Program-made: the position numbers and the translations under genes | Part shown: positions 1 through 8,586 of the stretch, one piece after another | Layout: every line of letters begins with the position of its first letter | Numbering within the stretch: the first letter of the stretch is position 1 | The notes under the pieces: model-generated | The model's input: the letters and a program-made list of their open reading frames with translations, nothing else | What the model was told of the DNA's origin: nothing | Database searches by the model: none | Source of the DNA: JAYZQT01 sp964412235 | GTDB taxonomy: Bacteria > Pseudomonadota > Alphaproteobacteria > MPNO01 > UBA830 | NCBI GenBank assembly: GCA_964412235.1 | Contig: CAYPNT010000026.1 | Span: 1 to 32,824, forward strand | Direction of reading: 5' to 3' | DNA: 32,824 nt

Positions 1-1
1 T

Positions 2-556
2 AGCAATGATATACTCTATAGGTTTTTTAAGACAGGACAGATGAAAATAGAGGGGGTCACCTCAACGATCTCGCCGAGTATGGATATCCAAGTCTCAAGC
101 AACTTCGAACGTTTTCTTTTTTTCGTGTTAGGAAGCGATGGGGTAAAGGTGGACAAATGGATAACGGGGTTCCGTGAGACAGGGACCGCGTCGGTAGAAG
201 ATTTAAGCCTTTTTACGACACAAGAAAAATTTTGTACGGCACGGTTAGATGATCAAGATACGAAGCAGGTGATTAATGACTTCTTCACTGAAACGGGAGA
301 GTTTTTGGACCCACACAGCGCAATCGGTGTAGGCGCTGCGCGTCAGCACAGGGGCGATATCTCTATACCGATGGTATCGTTGGCCACGGCTCATCCAGCT
401 AAATTTCCAGATGCGGTTGAGGCCTCGACCGGGGTTCGCCCGAATACGCCGGACCGGTTGGCTGACCTTTTTTTGAAGGAAGAAAAATTTAAATGTCTCC
501 CCAACGATATAGATACTGTTAAGGCGTTTATTCAGAAAACATTAAAAGGACATTAG
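2..556 (+). CDS. thrC: Threonine synthase, C-terminal part (5' end outside window)
   Basis: The frame is open from base 2. Reading upstream of the first ATG (41) gives SNDILYRFFKTGQ, which continues the protein, so this is the C-terminal ~184 residues of a longer protein (family about 460 residues) and not a 171-residue gene starting at 41. Blocks that identify it are SPSMDIQVSSNFERFLF, the turn LDPHSAIGV and LATAHPAKFPDAVE. All are characteristic of the PLP-dependent enzyme converting O-phosphohomoserine to threonine in the cytoplasm. The PLP lysine lies in the missing N-terminal part. It is followed after one base by the M16 peptidase, so the two are probably co-transcribed. The threonine pathway reappears at 7.6 kb as homoserine kinase. 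Confidence 0.93.
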   Translation, partial: SNDILYRFFKTGQMKIEGVTSTISPSMDIQVSSNFERFLFFVLGSDGVKVDKWITGFRETGTASVEDLSLFTTQEKFCTARLDDQDTKQVINDFFTETGEFLDPHSAIGVGAARQHRGDISIPMVSLATAHPAKFPDAVEASTGVRPNTPDRLADLFLKEEKFKCLPNDIDTVKAFIQKTLKGH

Positions 557-557
557 T

Positions 558-1820
558 GTGGATTTCACCCAGACCGTTCTGCCCAATGGGCTCAGAGTGG
601 TAACCGACCGATTGGATACGGTAGAAACTGTGACCCTTGGTGTTTGGGTAAATGTAGGTTCACGTAACGAGGAAGAAGAGCTTAGCGGTATCTCTCATTT
701 TTTGGAACATATGGCTTTCAAGGGCACTGGTCGACGTACAGCCCTAGATATTGCTGTTGAAATTGAGAATGTTGGTGGGCAATTAAATGCCTACACATCA
801 CGTGACACTACCGTTTATTACGCCACGGTGTTAAAGGAGAACGTTGAACTTGCGGTGGATATTATCGCCGACATATTAATAAATTCAAAATTAGAGGAAG
901 AAGAACTTAACCGTGAACGTGCGGTTATTTTGCAGGAAATTAGCCAGGTTAAAGATACCCCTGACGATATAGTGTTTGACCATTTTCAGCAGGTAGCTTA
1001 CCCGGATCAACCCTTAGGTCGCCCTGTCTTGGGAAGTGCCGAAAATGTTCAGAATATGTCGCGAGAAAGCCTTTTAAGTTACGTAAATGCTGAATATGGG
1101 GCGGACCGCATGATTCTTTCGGCCGCTGGAAACATTGAGCACAAGTACTTGGTTGATCTCGCGAATAAAACTCTCACCAAACTCAAACAGCATTGTGGAA
1201 AGAAAGTGGGTGCCGGAAAATACAGTGGAGGGGATTTCCGTGAGTTTAAGGCGCTTGAACAACTTCATCTCGTTATAGGGTTTGAAGGTGCGGGATATTT
1301 GGATGACCACTACTACTCGTTGGGTGTATTGTCGACTGCGCTGGGTGGAGGTATGTCTTCTCGGTTCTTTCAGGAGGTGCGTGAGAAACGCGGTTTAGCG
1401 TATTCGGTTTATACGTTTACATCTTCATATGAGGATGGGGGCCTGTTTGGCGTTTACGCCGGGACGAGCGAGCAACAATCCGAGAAGCTTGTTGATGTTG
1501 TGTGCGCGGAACTTCGGCGCGTTGCGGAGGAGCCGCTGCATAACGATGAAATCGCTCGCGCAAAAACCCAAATCAAGGCGGGAGTACTGATGTCGTTAGA
1601 AAATACCGCCTCTCGTGCAGAAAGAATTTCGAGACAACTTTTAATCCACGGCCACGTTATAACCGTAGACGAAATGTCAAAGAGAATTGATCAAGTTACT
1701 GGAGAAGATATACGTGCAGTTGCTGAAAGCCTTTTAGAATCGACACCGACACTTTCTGCTGTTGGTCCTACAAACTTTCTCCCGAGCTATGAGAAGATAG
1801 CAAAAAGTCTCACTAAGTAG
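558..1820 (+). CDS. M16 family zinc metallopeptidase (processing peptidase-like)
   Basis: The protein has 420 residues, the size of a single-chain M16B peptidase such as the beta subunit of the mitochondrial processing peptidase. The inverted zinc motif HFLEH is at residues 47-51, and the third zinc ligand is probably E127 in AVILQEISQ, 76 residues after the last His. The C-terminal half carries the usual block GGGMSSRFFQEVREKRGLAY. The start is GTG at 558, with AAAAGGA about seven bases upstream. It begins one base after the thrC stop, so an operon is likely; thrC followed by an M16 peptidase is common in Alphaproteobacteria. No signal peptide is visible, so it probably acts in the cytoplasm. 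The natural substrate of this bacterial subfamily is not clear. Confidence 0.9.
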   Translation: MDFTQTVLPNGLRVVTDRLDTVETVTLGVWVNVGSRNEEEELSGISHFLEHMAFKGTGRRTALDIAVEIENVGGQLNAYTSRDTTVYYATVLKENVELAVDIIADILINSKLEEEELNRERAVILQEISQVKDTPDDIVFDHFQQVAYPDQPLGRPVLGSAENVQNMSRESLLSYVNAEYGADRMILSAAGNIEHKYLVDLANKTLTKLKQHCGKKVGAGKYSGGDFREFKALEQLHLVIGFEGAGYLDDHYYSLGVLSTALGGGMSSRFFQEVREKRGLAYSVYTFTSSYEDGGLFGVYAGTSEQQSEKLVDVVCAELRRVAEEPLHNDEIARAKTQIKAGVLMSLENTASRAERISRQLLIHGHVITVDEMSKRIDQVTGEDIRAVAESLLESTPTLSAVGPTNFLPSYEKIAKSLTK

Positions 1821-1835
1821 GGTTTTAGAAGTATT

Positions 1836-2411
1836 CTACGCGTGACCGGCATCCCCAGAAAGCATTGATATATCTATTCCCATTTTGGCCAGTGAGGCCT
1901 GCCAGACGGTGTTAGGATCTCTTCCAAAAACCAGCGTGCTGTCAGCTTCGAGTGATAGCCAGCCATTGGCTTGAATTTCGGCATCCAGTTGCCCTGGTCC
2001 CCAACCAGCATACCCAAGGGCAAGAAAACTATTCTGCGGCCCGTCTCCTGCAGCTATATCGCGGAGTACATCAGTGGTCGCTGTAAGCGCGATTTGATCA
2101 TTTATAACCTTTGTTGCATCTTGGAAATAGTCAGCCGAATGAAGAACGAAACCACGACCCGATTCCACTGGCCCCCCGAAATGGACCCGTATGCCGACGC
2201 CTTTGATGTCTGGTTCAAGGCCCAGTTGCTTCAAAAGATCAGGAAGATCGACATTTTCAATTAGTTTGTTGACTACTAAACCCATAGCGCCGTCTTCCGT
2301 ATGCGCACACAAATAAATAACCGTCGTAGAGAACCTCTCATCCAGCATCTGTGGCATGGCTACAAGTAATTGCCCGGTAAGATATCCCGTGTTGTTAGAA
2401 GTTTTGCTCAT
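1836..2411 (-). CDS. yqgE: YqgE/AlgH family (UPF0301, DUF179) protein
   Basis: The protein has 191 residues. It shows the family blocks GQLLVAMPQM near the N-terminus, MGLVVNK, the glycine-rich VHFGGPVESGRGFVLH, and LGYAGWGPGQLDAEI. The family is widespread and has a known fold, but its biochemical role is not firmly established. The start used is the ATG at 2411 (MSKTSNN), with AGGTG a few bases upstream; the frame also runs back to a TTG at 2435, which is less likely. It converges on the M16 peptidase gene, with only 15 bases between the two stops. It diverges from the DsbD-like gene, so the 2412-2569 region must hold promoters for both. Confidence 0.9.
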   Translation of the reverse strand: MSKTSNNTGYLTGQLLVAMPQMLDERFSTTVIYLCAHTEDGAMGLVVNKLIENVDLPDLLKQLGLEPDIKGVGIRVHFGGPVESGRGFVLHSADYFQDATKVINDQIALTATTDVLRDIAAGDGPQNSFLALGYAGWGPGQLDAEIQANGWLSLEADSTLVFGRDPNTVWQASLAKMGIDISMLSGDAGHA

Positions 2412-2569
2412 TCTACACCTGATGTATTGTTGCAAAAACGTTTTGGGTTAGCGCCCATTGGGATGTCTACGGCCAGAATTCATAAAACGAGTATTATATA
2501 CAACCCCGGCCTTAGCTTTAACCCTACCTTGTATTATAAGACACATTGGCGTTTCAGGTGAATGCAAAC
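2412..2569. promoter_or_regulatory. Divergent promoter region between yqgE and the DsbD-like gene
   Basis: This 158-base A/T-rich stretch separates two divergent genes. On the minus strand a perfect TATAAT lies at 2493-2498, 17 bases from a poor -35 (TTAAAG). On the plus strand GTATTATAAG at 2531-2540 could be a -10. An AGGTGA at 2556-2561 is the likely ribosome binding site of the DsbD-like gene, eight bases before ATG 2570. The role is inferred from position and box similarity only. Confidence 0.35.
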
Positions 2570-4696
2570 ATGGCCCAAAAAATGGCGACTAATACAATGT
2601 CTTTCGTCGTAGCTTTGATGGTTGTTATCGGATCCTTGATCTATTCTGCAACGCCTAACGCTCGATCGTCTGCGTGGTTTGAACATGACCATGGGTCAGT
2701 GCGACTAATAGCGGCTCAGAAAACTGTTGGGGATGGCGATACGATTAGTCTTGGACTTCAATTTCGCATGGAACCTGGCTGGAAGATTTATTGGCGCTCG
2801 CCTGGTGCTGCGGGCTTTCCGCCTGAACTTGACATAGTGGGGTCATCAAATATTGCGAGTTTTGATATAGCGTGGCCTGTGCCAGAGCGTTTTTCTGTCT
2901 TAGACATGGAAACACTTGGGTATACAAAAGAAGTGGTGTTTCCAATAACAGCGACACTCTTTCAGCCTCGAAAGCTGGCCTATATACATATGCGGGTCAG
3001 GTTTCTCACATGCAATGATATCTGTATTCCACATACGACCATTTTAAAACTCACATTACCCGGAGGCTTTGCCCAGAATACGTTGGAAGCGGCGATAATC
3101 GCACTGTGGCGCGATAAATTACCTCGAAAAGGGGAGAACGGACCGATATCTATTAGACAGGTGGAAGTTGAAGATGATGACAAAGGTCAGGTGTTGGTGG
3201 TTGAGATTACGGGTAAAACGGCGTTGCACGCTCCAGATTTGTTTGTTGAAGGCCCCCCAGGATATGGTTTTTCTAAACCTTCCGTTCAAATCACGAAGGG
3301 TGGGCGTAACGCGCTAATGCGTCTCAAAGTTCGCGCGCCGCCCTCAAAGAGCCGTCCCATAATTGGGGCCAGTGTAACCTTTACAGCGGTTGATGGAGAG
3401 CGCGCAGTAGAGAAACGCATTAAGTTAAAACAGGATAGAAAAGGCTACGGGCGTCCAGACATTGTATCGGAGCAATTTAATCAATTTATTGTAATCATCG
3501 GGTTGGCCATTATTGGCGGTTTTATCCTCAATTTTATGCCCTGTGTCCTACCAGTACTATCTTTAAAACTACTTTCGATCGTGTCACATGGCCAACAGGA
3601 CCGGCGTCATATCCGTATCGGTTTCGTCGCGACGGCTGCTGGTATTATTTTTTGTTTTATACTTCTTGGGACCGTAGCCAGTTCACTCAAGGCATTCGGC
3701 GTTGCGGCAGGTTGGGGGATGCAGTTCCAACAACCAGTTTTCCTCGCATTCATGATCTCGATGATTGCATTGTTTATATCCAACATGTGGGGTTTTTTTG
3801 AAATTCGTCTCCCAACAGTGATCACCGGGCTTACAGTATCTACCAATCTTCCAGCAGGTATGGGTGGACACTTTTTGACTGGTGTTTTTGCTACGTTGTT
3901 GGCGACACCATGCACGTCACCGTTTCTCGGTACGGCGGTTGGTTTCGCATTTACACGCGGGCCGATAGAAATATATTGTGTTTTCCTTGCGTTGGGTTTC
4001 GGTCTGGCGTTGCCCTGGCTTGCTGTAGCGGCGTTTCCGACTTCGATCAGCTGGTTGCCGAAACCTGGTCATTGGATGGTCACGTTTAAGCGCGTTCTCG
4101 CAATCTCATTGATAGGAACAGCCGTTTGGTTGTTTTTTATTTTGTGGGCACAGATTGGAGCAGGGGCGACCGTAATGGTCGCGCTCTTGACCGGCGCGAT
4201 AGTTTTTTCCCTTCTCTATTACCGTTTGCTCGGCGAAAGGGCGCGGTTTGCGACCTGGATTCTTGTTGGTCTCCTGACTGTTATTTCCATGGGTTTTGCC
4301 GGCAGTATGATGAAAGCGGGCACTAATGCGGTGTCAGCAGCCGAAACCGATGTCTGGCGTACTTTTTCTCGCCAAAAAGTGCGAGATTTTGTATCAAAAG
4401 GAAATACCGTTTTCGTCGATGTGACAGCGGAATGGTGCCTTACATGTCAGGTAAACAAAACGCTCGTGTTAAATCGTGGCAAGGTAGCCAAGAAGCTAGC
4501 GCAAAGAAAAATTCTTGCTCTCCGGGCTGATTGGACTCGACCAGATGACTCCATAATGAGTTATCTAAAAACTTTTCAGAGATCCGGAATCCCCTTCAAC
4601 GTGGTCTATGGGCCGGGAGCACCTGAAGGGATTATTCTTCCAGAGATCTTGACAGAGAGCATCGTTCTTGGGGCGATTGCAAAGGCTGAGCGATAA
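2570..4696 (+). CDS. dsbD: Thiol:disulfide interchange protein, ScsB/DsbD-like
   Basis: The 708-residue membrane protein would carry reducing power from cytoplasmic thioredoxin to the periplasm. A hydrophobic segment at about residues 10-28 is a signal peptide. The N-terminal periplasmic domain (to ~residue 290) holds a Cys pair C148-x3-C152 (CNDIC), as in ScsB-type rather than classic DsbD proteins. About eight membrane helices follow, with paired cysteines C325 (MPCVLP) and C448 (TPCTSP). The C-terminal thioredoxin-like domain has WCLTC (C623, C626). All three redox pairs are present, so it should be active. The start at ATG 2570 fits AGGTGA eight bases upstream; GTG 2558 and TTG 2546 are in frame but less good. 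No ScsC/ScsD partner lies next to it. The DsbA-like protein at 16.6 kb is a possible periplasmic partner (inference). Confidence 0.88.
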   Translation: MAQKMATNTMSFVVALMVVIGSLIYSATPNARSSAWFEHDHGSVRLIAAQKTVGDGDTISLGLQFRMEPGWKIYWRSPGAAGFPPELDIVGSSNIASFDIAWPVPERFSVLDMETLGYTKEVVFPITATLFQPRKLAYIHMRVRFLTCNDICIPHTTILKLTLPGGFAQNTLEAAIIALWRDKLPRKGENGPISIRQVEVEDDDKGQVLVVEITGKTALHAPDLFVEGPPGYGFSKPSVQITKGGRNALMRLKVRAPPSKSRPIIGASVTFTAVDGERAVEKRIKLKQDRKGYGRPDIVSEQFNQFIVIIGLAIIGGFILNFMPCVLPVLSLKLLSIVSHGQQDRRHIRIGFVATAAGIIFCFILLGTVASSLKAFGVAAGWGMQFQQPVFLAFMISMIALFISNMWGFFEIRLPTVITGLTVSTNLPAGMGGHFLTGVFATLLATPCTSPFLGTAVGFAFTRGPIEIYCVFLALGFGLALPWLAVAAFPTSISWLPKPGHWMVTFKRVLAISLIGTAVWLFFILWAQIGAGATVMVALLTGAIVFSLLYYRLLGERARFATWILVGLLTVISMGFAGSMMKAGTNAVSAAETDVWRTFSRQKVRDFVSKGNTVFVDVTAEWCLTCQVNKTLVLNRGKVAKKLAQRKILALRADWTRPDDSIMSYLKTFQRSGIPFNVVYGPGAPEGIILPEILTESIVLGAIAKAER

Positions 4697-4828
4697 AACG
4701 TGTTATTAAGATTCCGTTTATTTGTCTGTAGTACTTTGACGTTTGGGCCGTTACAAAGCGTATGTGCGGACGACGATAGTCGATCCATATACACGAGGTA
4801 CAGCTTTTCTTTTTAGGGCTTCGAAGAT
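4697..4828. other. Intergenic region with a small hairpin
   Basis: These 132 bases hold no recognisable gene. The arms 4768-4774 and 4779-4786 can form a seven-pair stem with a GATA loop and one bulged A. No T-run follows, so it is not an intrinsic terminator. A GATTC (GANTC) site lies at 4710-4714. No convincing -35/-10 pair was seen. Confidence 0.3.
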
Positions 4829-7156
4829 ATGGCAAAGTTTGGTATTGGTCAGGGAATTTTGCGGGAAGAAGATCCCCGCTTGCTCCGAGGTCAAGGACTG
4901 TTTGTTAACGATTTTAATTTACCCCAACAGTTGCACGCGGTCCTGGTGCGGTCGTCACATGCTCACGCCGAGATAAGAAATATATCCACGTTGGAGGCAC
5001 AGTCCCTTCCTGGGGTGGTGGCAATATATTCCGGAGACGATGTCTTAGCCGATAACTTGGGCGTTCCAGGGATGCCGGCAAAGTGGCTCAGGCCAGATGG
5101 TCAGCCCATGAAATATCGCCCACAGCCTCCGCTTGCCGTTAACAGGACAAGGTATGTTGGCGACCCAGTGTTGATGATCGTAGCCAAAACCATTTCGGAA
5201 GCGTTGGACGCTGCTGAATTAGTGGAGATCGACTACCACTTGCTGCCGTCGGTTACCGATACATCGCAAGCTTTACATTTAATGGTGCCACGCGTGTGGG
5301 ACGATTACCCGGACAATGTATCGGGATTATACCAGGCCGGGGATGAGACAGAAGTTGAAGAGGTGTTTGCAGCCGCTGACGTTATCGTTCGGCGCCGTTT
5401 CGTAATTTCTCGTGTGTTCGCGCAATATCTTGAAACTAGAGGCGCCGTCGGAATGTATGACCCGGGAGAAAATCGGTTTTTACTTCACGCCGACGTGCAA
5501 TATCCCCACAGAGTACGTCAATTGTTGGCGGAAAAAATTTTTTCTGTACCAGAACAAAATGTTCGCGTTGTTGCGAGAGATATCGGAGGAGGATTTGGAA
5601 CGAAGGGTTGGCAATACCCGGAACATCGTCTCGTTTTGTGGGCTTCACGAAAACTTGGTCGCCCGGTCAAGTGGGGATGTGAGAGAACAGAAGCGATACA
5701 AGCCGATGAACACGGTAGGGATAATGTCACAGAGGCGGAATTAGCATTTGATGGTACTGGAAAAGTTCTGGGTCTGCGGGTTAACACTGTTGCTAACATT
5801 GGAGCTTACCTTTCTGCCATACGAAATTTACTAGCAGTATTTACGAATGTGGGAACGTTGATTGGTGTGTACGATATTCCTGTTGCTTATGCGTCGGTGC
5901 AAACTGTACACACGAATACTAACCCTACAGCCCCTTATCGCGGCGCCGGACGTCCGGAGGCGACGTACGTTATTGAACGGTTGTTTGACGAGGCCGCCCG
6001 AGATCTCGGGGCCGATCCAACCGAGCTTCGGGAACGTAATATGATTAGACCAGAGGCCATGCCTATAAACACTGCTCTTGGGCTTTGTTATGATTGTGGC
6101 GAATTCGCAAAAAATCAAAAGTCGGTTTTGAAGCTAGCAGACTATGAAGGTTTTCCTGTTAGGAGAGCAGCATCTGAAAGCCGGGGACTTTTGCGAGGAA
6201 TCGGCACCTCTAACCCTATTGAGCGCTCCGCATCGCCTTCGCCTGATTTTGCCGAAATAAGATTCAGTACCGATGGTACAGTTACAATACTGATGGGCAC
6301 CAAGAGCCAAGGACAGGGTCATGAGACAATTTACAAACAAATTGTAGCTGAGCATCTTGGTCTCGAGTTTGATAAAATGCGCGTTGTCGATGGGGATACG
6401 GACCGAGTGGCTTTTGGCATAGGCACGATGGGGTCGCGGTCGACTGTTATTGGCGGGTCGGCGCTTGTTTTAGCGTCTAGAAAAATTTTAGAGAAAGCGA
6501 AGGATATTGCCGCAAACCTTTTGGAAACGAATTCTGAAGATATCGAATTCTCTGATGGACAATTTATTATTGTTGGCACTGATCGCAGCATATCCCTCAC
6601 CCAAGTAGCGAAGGCGTCATTTGTTCTTTCCAACCTTCCACGGGGTACGGAACCAGGCTTATTTGAAACCGCAACCTTTGCACCGGATGACGATACATAT
6701 CCAAACGGCAGCCATGTATGCGAAGTGGAGGTGGATCCTGAAACCGGCGTTGTAGAGCTTGTTGGCTACTGGGTAGTAGACGATGTGGGAAATGTTATTA
6801 ATCCGACTATTGTGAAAGGGCAGATTCACGGAGGCGTGGCCCAAGGGGTTGGTCAAGCGCTCGGTGAGCAGGTGGTTTATGAGCCTAAAACTGGCCAACT
6901 CCTCAGTGCGTCTTTTATGGATTATCAAATGCCACGCGCTGATAGTTTTCCCGATATAGTAATCAAAGCTGATGGAGTGCCTACTAGTCGTAACCCACTC
7001 GGTGTAAAGGGGGCAGGTGAAGCTGGCACGGTCGGTGCATTGCCTGCGACGATGAATGCAGTCATAGATGCGCTACACTGTGCTGGAGTTACTGATTTCG
7101 ATATGCCCGCGACGCCAAATCGTGTTTGGAAGGCAATTCGTGACGCTGCTATCTAA
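4829..7156 (+). CDS. Xanthine/CO dehydrogenase superfamily molybdopterin-binding large subunit (orphan)
   Basis: The 775-residue protein resembles the molybdenum-binding large subunit of the xanthine oxidase family (CoxL-like). The N-terminal a/b hammerhead domain spans about residues 18-130, followed by the molybdopterin-binding domain. Motifs are GGGFGTKG at 253-260, PYRGAGR at 369-375 and GAGEAGTVG near 729-737, where E731 fits the catalytic glutamate. The RGAGR loop matches form II CoxL-like proteins; form I CO dehydrogenases carry a Cys-containing loop there, so CO oxidation should not be assumed. The substrate is unknown. The FAD (medium) and 2Fe-2S (small) subunits that normally accompany it are absent from both sides, and no iron-sulfur domain is fused to it. 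Its stop codon overlaps that of convergent rnhA. MoaB for its cofactor is encoded at 24.9 kb. Confidence 0.88.
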   Translation: MAKFGIGQGILREEDPRLLRGQGLFVNDFNLPQQLHAVLVRSSHAHAEIRNISTLEAQSLPGVVAIYSGDDVLADNLGVPGMPAKWLRPDGQPMKYRPQPPLAVNRTRYVGDPVLMIVAKTISEALDAAELVEIDYHLLPSVTDTSQALHLMVPRVWDDYPDNVSGLYQAGDETEVEEVFAAADVIVRRRFVISRVFAQYLETRGAVGMYDPGENRFLLHADVQYPHRVRQLLAEKIFSVPEQNVRVVARDIGGGFGTKGWQYPEHRLVLWASRKLGRPVKWGCERTEAIQADEHGRDNVTEAELAFDGTGKVLGLRVNTVANIGAYLSAIRNLLAVFTNVGTLIGVYDIPVAYASVQTVHTNTNPTAPYRGAGRPEATYVIERLFDEAARDLGADPTELRERNMIRPEAMPINTALGLCYDCGEFAKNQKSVLKLADYEGFPVRRAASESRGLLRGIGTSNPIERSASPSPDFAEIRFSTDGTVTILMGTKSQGQGHETIYKQIVAEHLGLEFDKMRVVDGDTDRVAFGIGTMGSRSTVIGGSALVLASRKILEKAKDIAANLLETNSEDIEFSDGQFIIVGTDRSISLTQVAKASFVLSNLPRGTEPGLFETATFAPDDDTYPNGSHVCEVEVDPETGVVELVGYWVVDDVGNVINPTIVKGQIHGGVAQGVGQALGEQVVYEPKTGQLLSASFMDYQMPRADSFPDIVIKADGVPTSRNPLGVKGAGEAGTVGALPATMNAVIDALHCAGVTDFDMPATPNRVWKAIRDAAI

Positions 7157-7605
7157 TAATCCAATGTGTTGGTTAGTCCTTGTCGCGCTAATTTGTCCGC
7201 TCTCTCGTTTTTCTGGTCACCTGCGTGGCCTTTGACCCAGTGCCAGCTAACTTCATGGGGTGAAAGAGTTTCGTCAAGTCGACGCCAAAGGTCCTCATTT
7301 TTTACTGGGTTGCGAGACGCTGTTTTCCACCCTCTCCTTTTCCAAGAATAAATCCACTCTGTTATGCCCTTTTGCACATAGGTGCTGTCCGTATAAATAT
7401 TAATACGAGCCGGTTGTTTTAGTTCTTCCAAGGCTTTAATTGCTGCCATCAATTCCATTCGATTGTTTGTAGTGTTGGCCTCTCCGCCCTTTATTTCGCG
7501 CTCAGTAACACCCCAACTTAGAATAGCACCCCAACCGCCCGGACCCGGGTTTCCACTGCAGGCGCCGTCCGTGTATATTTCGACGATATCTCTATTTTTC
7601 TTCAT
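7153..7605 (-). CDS. rnhA: Ribonuclease HI
   Basis: The 150-residue protein has the usual length for bacterial RNase HI, which cuts the RNA strand of RNA-DNA hybrids. The four acidic catalytic residues are visible: D13 (IYTDGACSGNPG), E51 (NNRMELMA), D73 (YTDSTYV) and D137 (NERADKLA). The assisting histidine is H127 (VKGHAGD). It is the last gene of ispH-thrB-rnhA, starting three bases after the thrB stop. Its TAG (7153-7155) overlaps the TAA of the convergent molybdoenzyme gene (7154-7156), leaving no room for a terminator between them. Confidence 0.97.
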   Translation of the reverse strand: MKKNRDIVEIYTDGACSGNPGPGGWGAILSWGVTEREIKGGEANTTNNRMELMAAIKALEELKQPARINIYTDSTYVQKGITEWIYSWKRRGWKTASRNPVKNEDLWRRLDETLSPHEVSWHWVKGHAGDQKNERADKLARQGLTNTLDY

Positions 7606-7608
7606 TTT

Positions 7609-8571
7609 CTAACCTATGCCGTAGACGGTGGGGTCTAATACCGTTTTGTGAAATTCGATAAGGGGGAGAAGCTCCAGTGGGTTTTTCCTTTGGGTTGGCG
7701 TGTTTTTTCTCACATTAAACCAGTCGTAGAGTCGCGTGATTAGAAATCGCATAGCGGCACCTCTAGAAAGTACGGGTAGTGCAACCAACTCCGGGTCCGA
7801 CAGGGGCCTTACAGATTGATAACCATCGAAAAGAGACTGCGCCAAATATCTATCAAATTGTTGGTTCCTGTCAAAACACCAGGCATTTAGGCATATCGCT
7901 ATGTCAAATGCATAAAAGTCGTTGCAAGCAAAATAAAAATCAATAAATGCTGGAAGGCTATTGTTTAAGAAAAAGACATTGTCAGGAAATAGATCTCCGT
8001 GGATAATCCCAGTGGGTAGATTGGTAGGCCATGAACCCTCCAACAACGCAAGTTCACCTTGAATCCAGTCTGACAATCCTGGTTTTAACTCGTCGTGTCG
8101 AGTTCTTAGTTCTGAAAAAACTTTGCTCCAAGCAGCCAGAGCTAGGTTATTTTCGCGTGATAATGGATATTTAGACGCAATTAAATGCATTTTCGCCAGA
8201 GCAGCGCCCAACATTTTACAATGGATGCGGGTTATTTTTTTGGGTGATATACCGCTTAAAAAGCTAACTATGGCTGCTGGCTTCCCCGCAAGTGTTTGTA
8301 GATAGTCACCTTTTCTATTGGGTAATGGTCTCGGACAGTGGAACCTGTTGTCTGAGAGAAAGTGCATAAGTCCCAAAAAGAAAGGGAGATCATTTGGGTC
8401 AACCCGTCGCTCGTATATCGTTACTATGAATTTTCCAGTTGTGGTAACAAGTAAAAAATTAGAATTTTCAATACCCTGAGGGATAGCGGTGAATGTTAGG
8501 ATGTCACCTATGGCGAATGTTGCTGTGAAGCGTTTCAGTTCATCCTGTGTGACGTCAGTATACACCCCCAT
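7609..8571 (-). CDS. thrB: Homoserine kinase, aminoglycoside-phosphotransferase-fold type
   Basis: The 320-residue protein is of the kinase-fold ThrB found in Alphaproteobacteria, not the GHMP-type ThrB of enterics. It phosphorylates homoserine, and the product feeds threonine synthase (thrC, window start). The N-terminal block IGDILTFTAIPQGIENSNFL matches this family. The Brenner-type phosphotransferase motif HGDLFPDN is at residues 191-198, and the metal-binding aspartate D211 (FIDFYFA) follows. The start is ATG 8571, preceded by a GAAAGAG-like site. It lies 15 bases after ispH and three before rnhA, so the three genes form one transcription unit. Confidence 0.94.
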   Translation of the reverse strand: MGVYTDVTQDELKRFTATFAIGDILTFTAIPQGIENSNFLLVTTTGKFIVTIYERRVDPNDLPFFLGLMHFLSDNRFHCPRPLPNRKGDYLQTLAGKPAAIVSFLSGISPKKITRIHCKMLGAALAKMHLIASKYPLSRENNLALAAWSKVFSELRTRHDELKPGLSDWIQGELALLEGSWPTNLPTGIIHGDLFPDNVFFLNNSLPAFIDFYFACNDFYAFDIAICLNAWCFDRNQQFDRYLAQSLFDGYQSVRPLSDPELVALPVLSRGAAMRFLITRLYDWFNVRKNTPTQRKNPLELLPLIEFHKTVLDPTVYGIG

Positions 8572-8586
8572 ATGGACACTCTTTCG

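Noticed and set aside
4768..4786. Hairpin between the DsbD-like and molybdoenzyme genes as a terminator
   Set aside because: The stem is short, has a bulge and is not followed by Ts.
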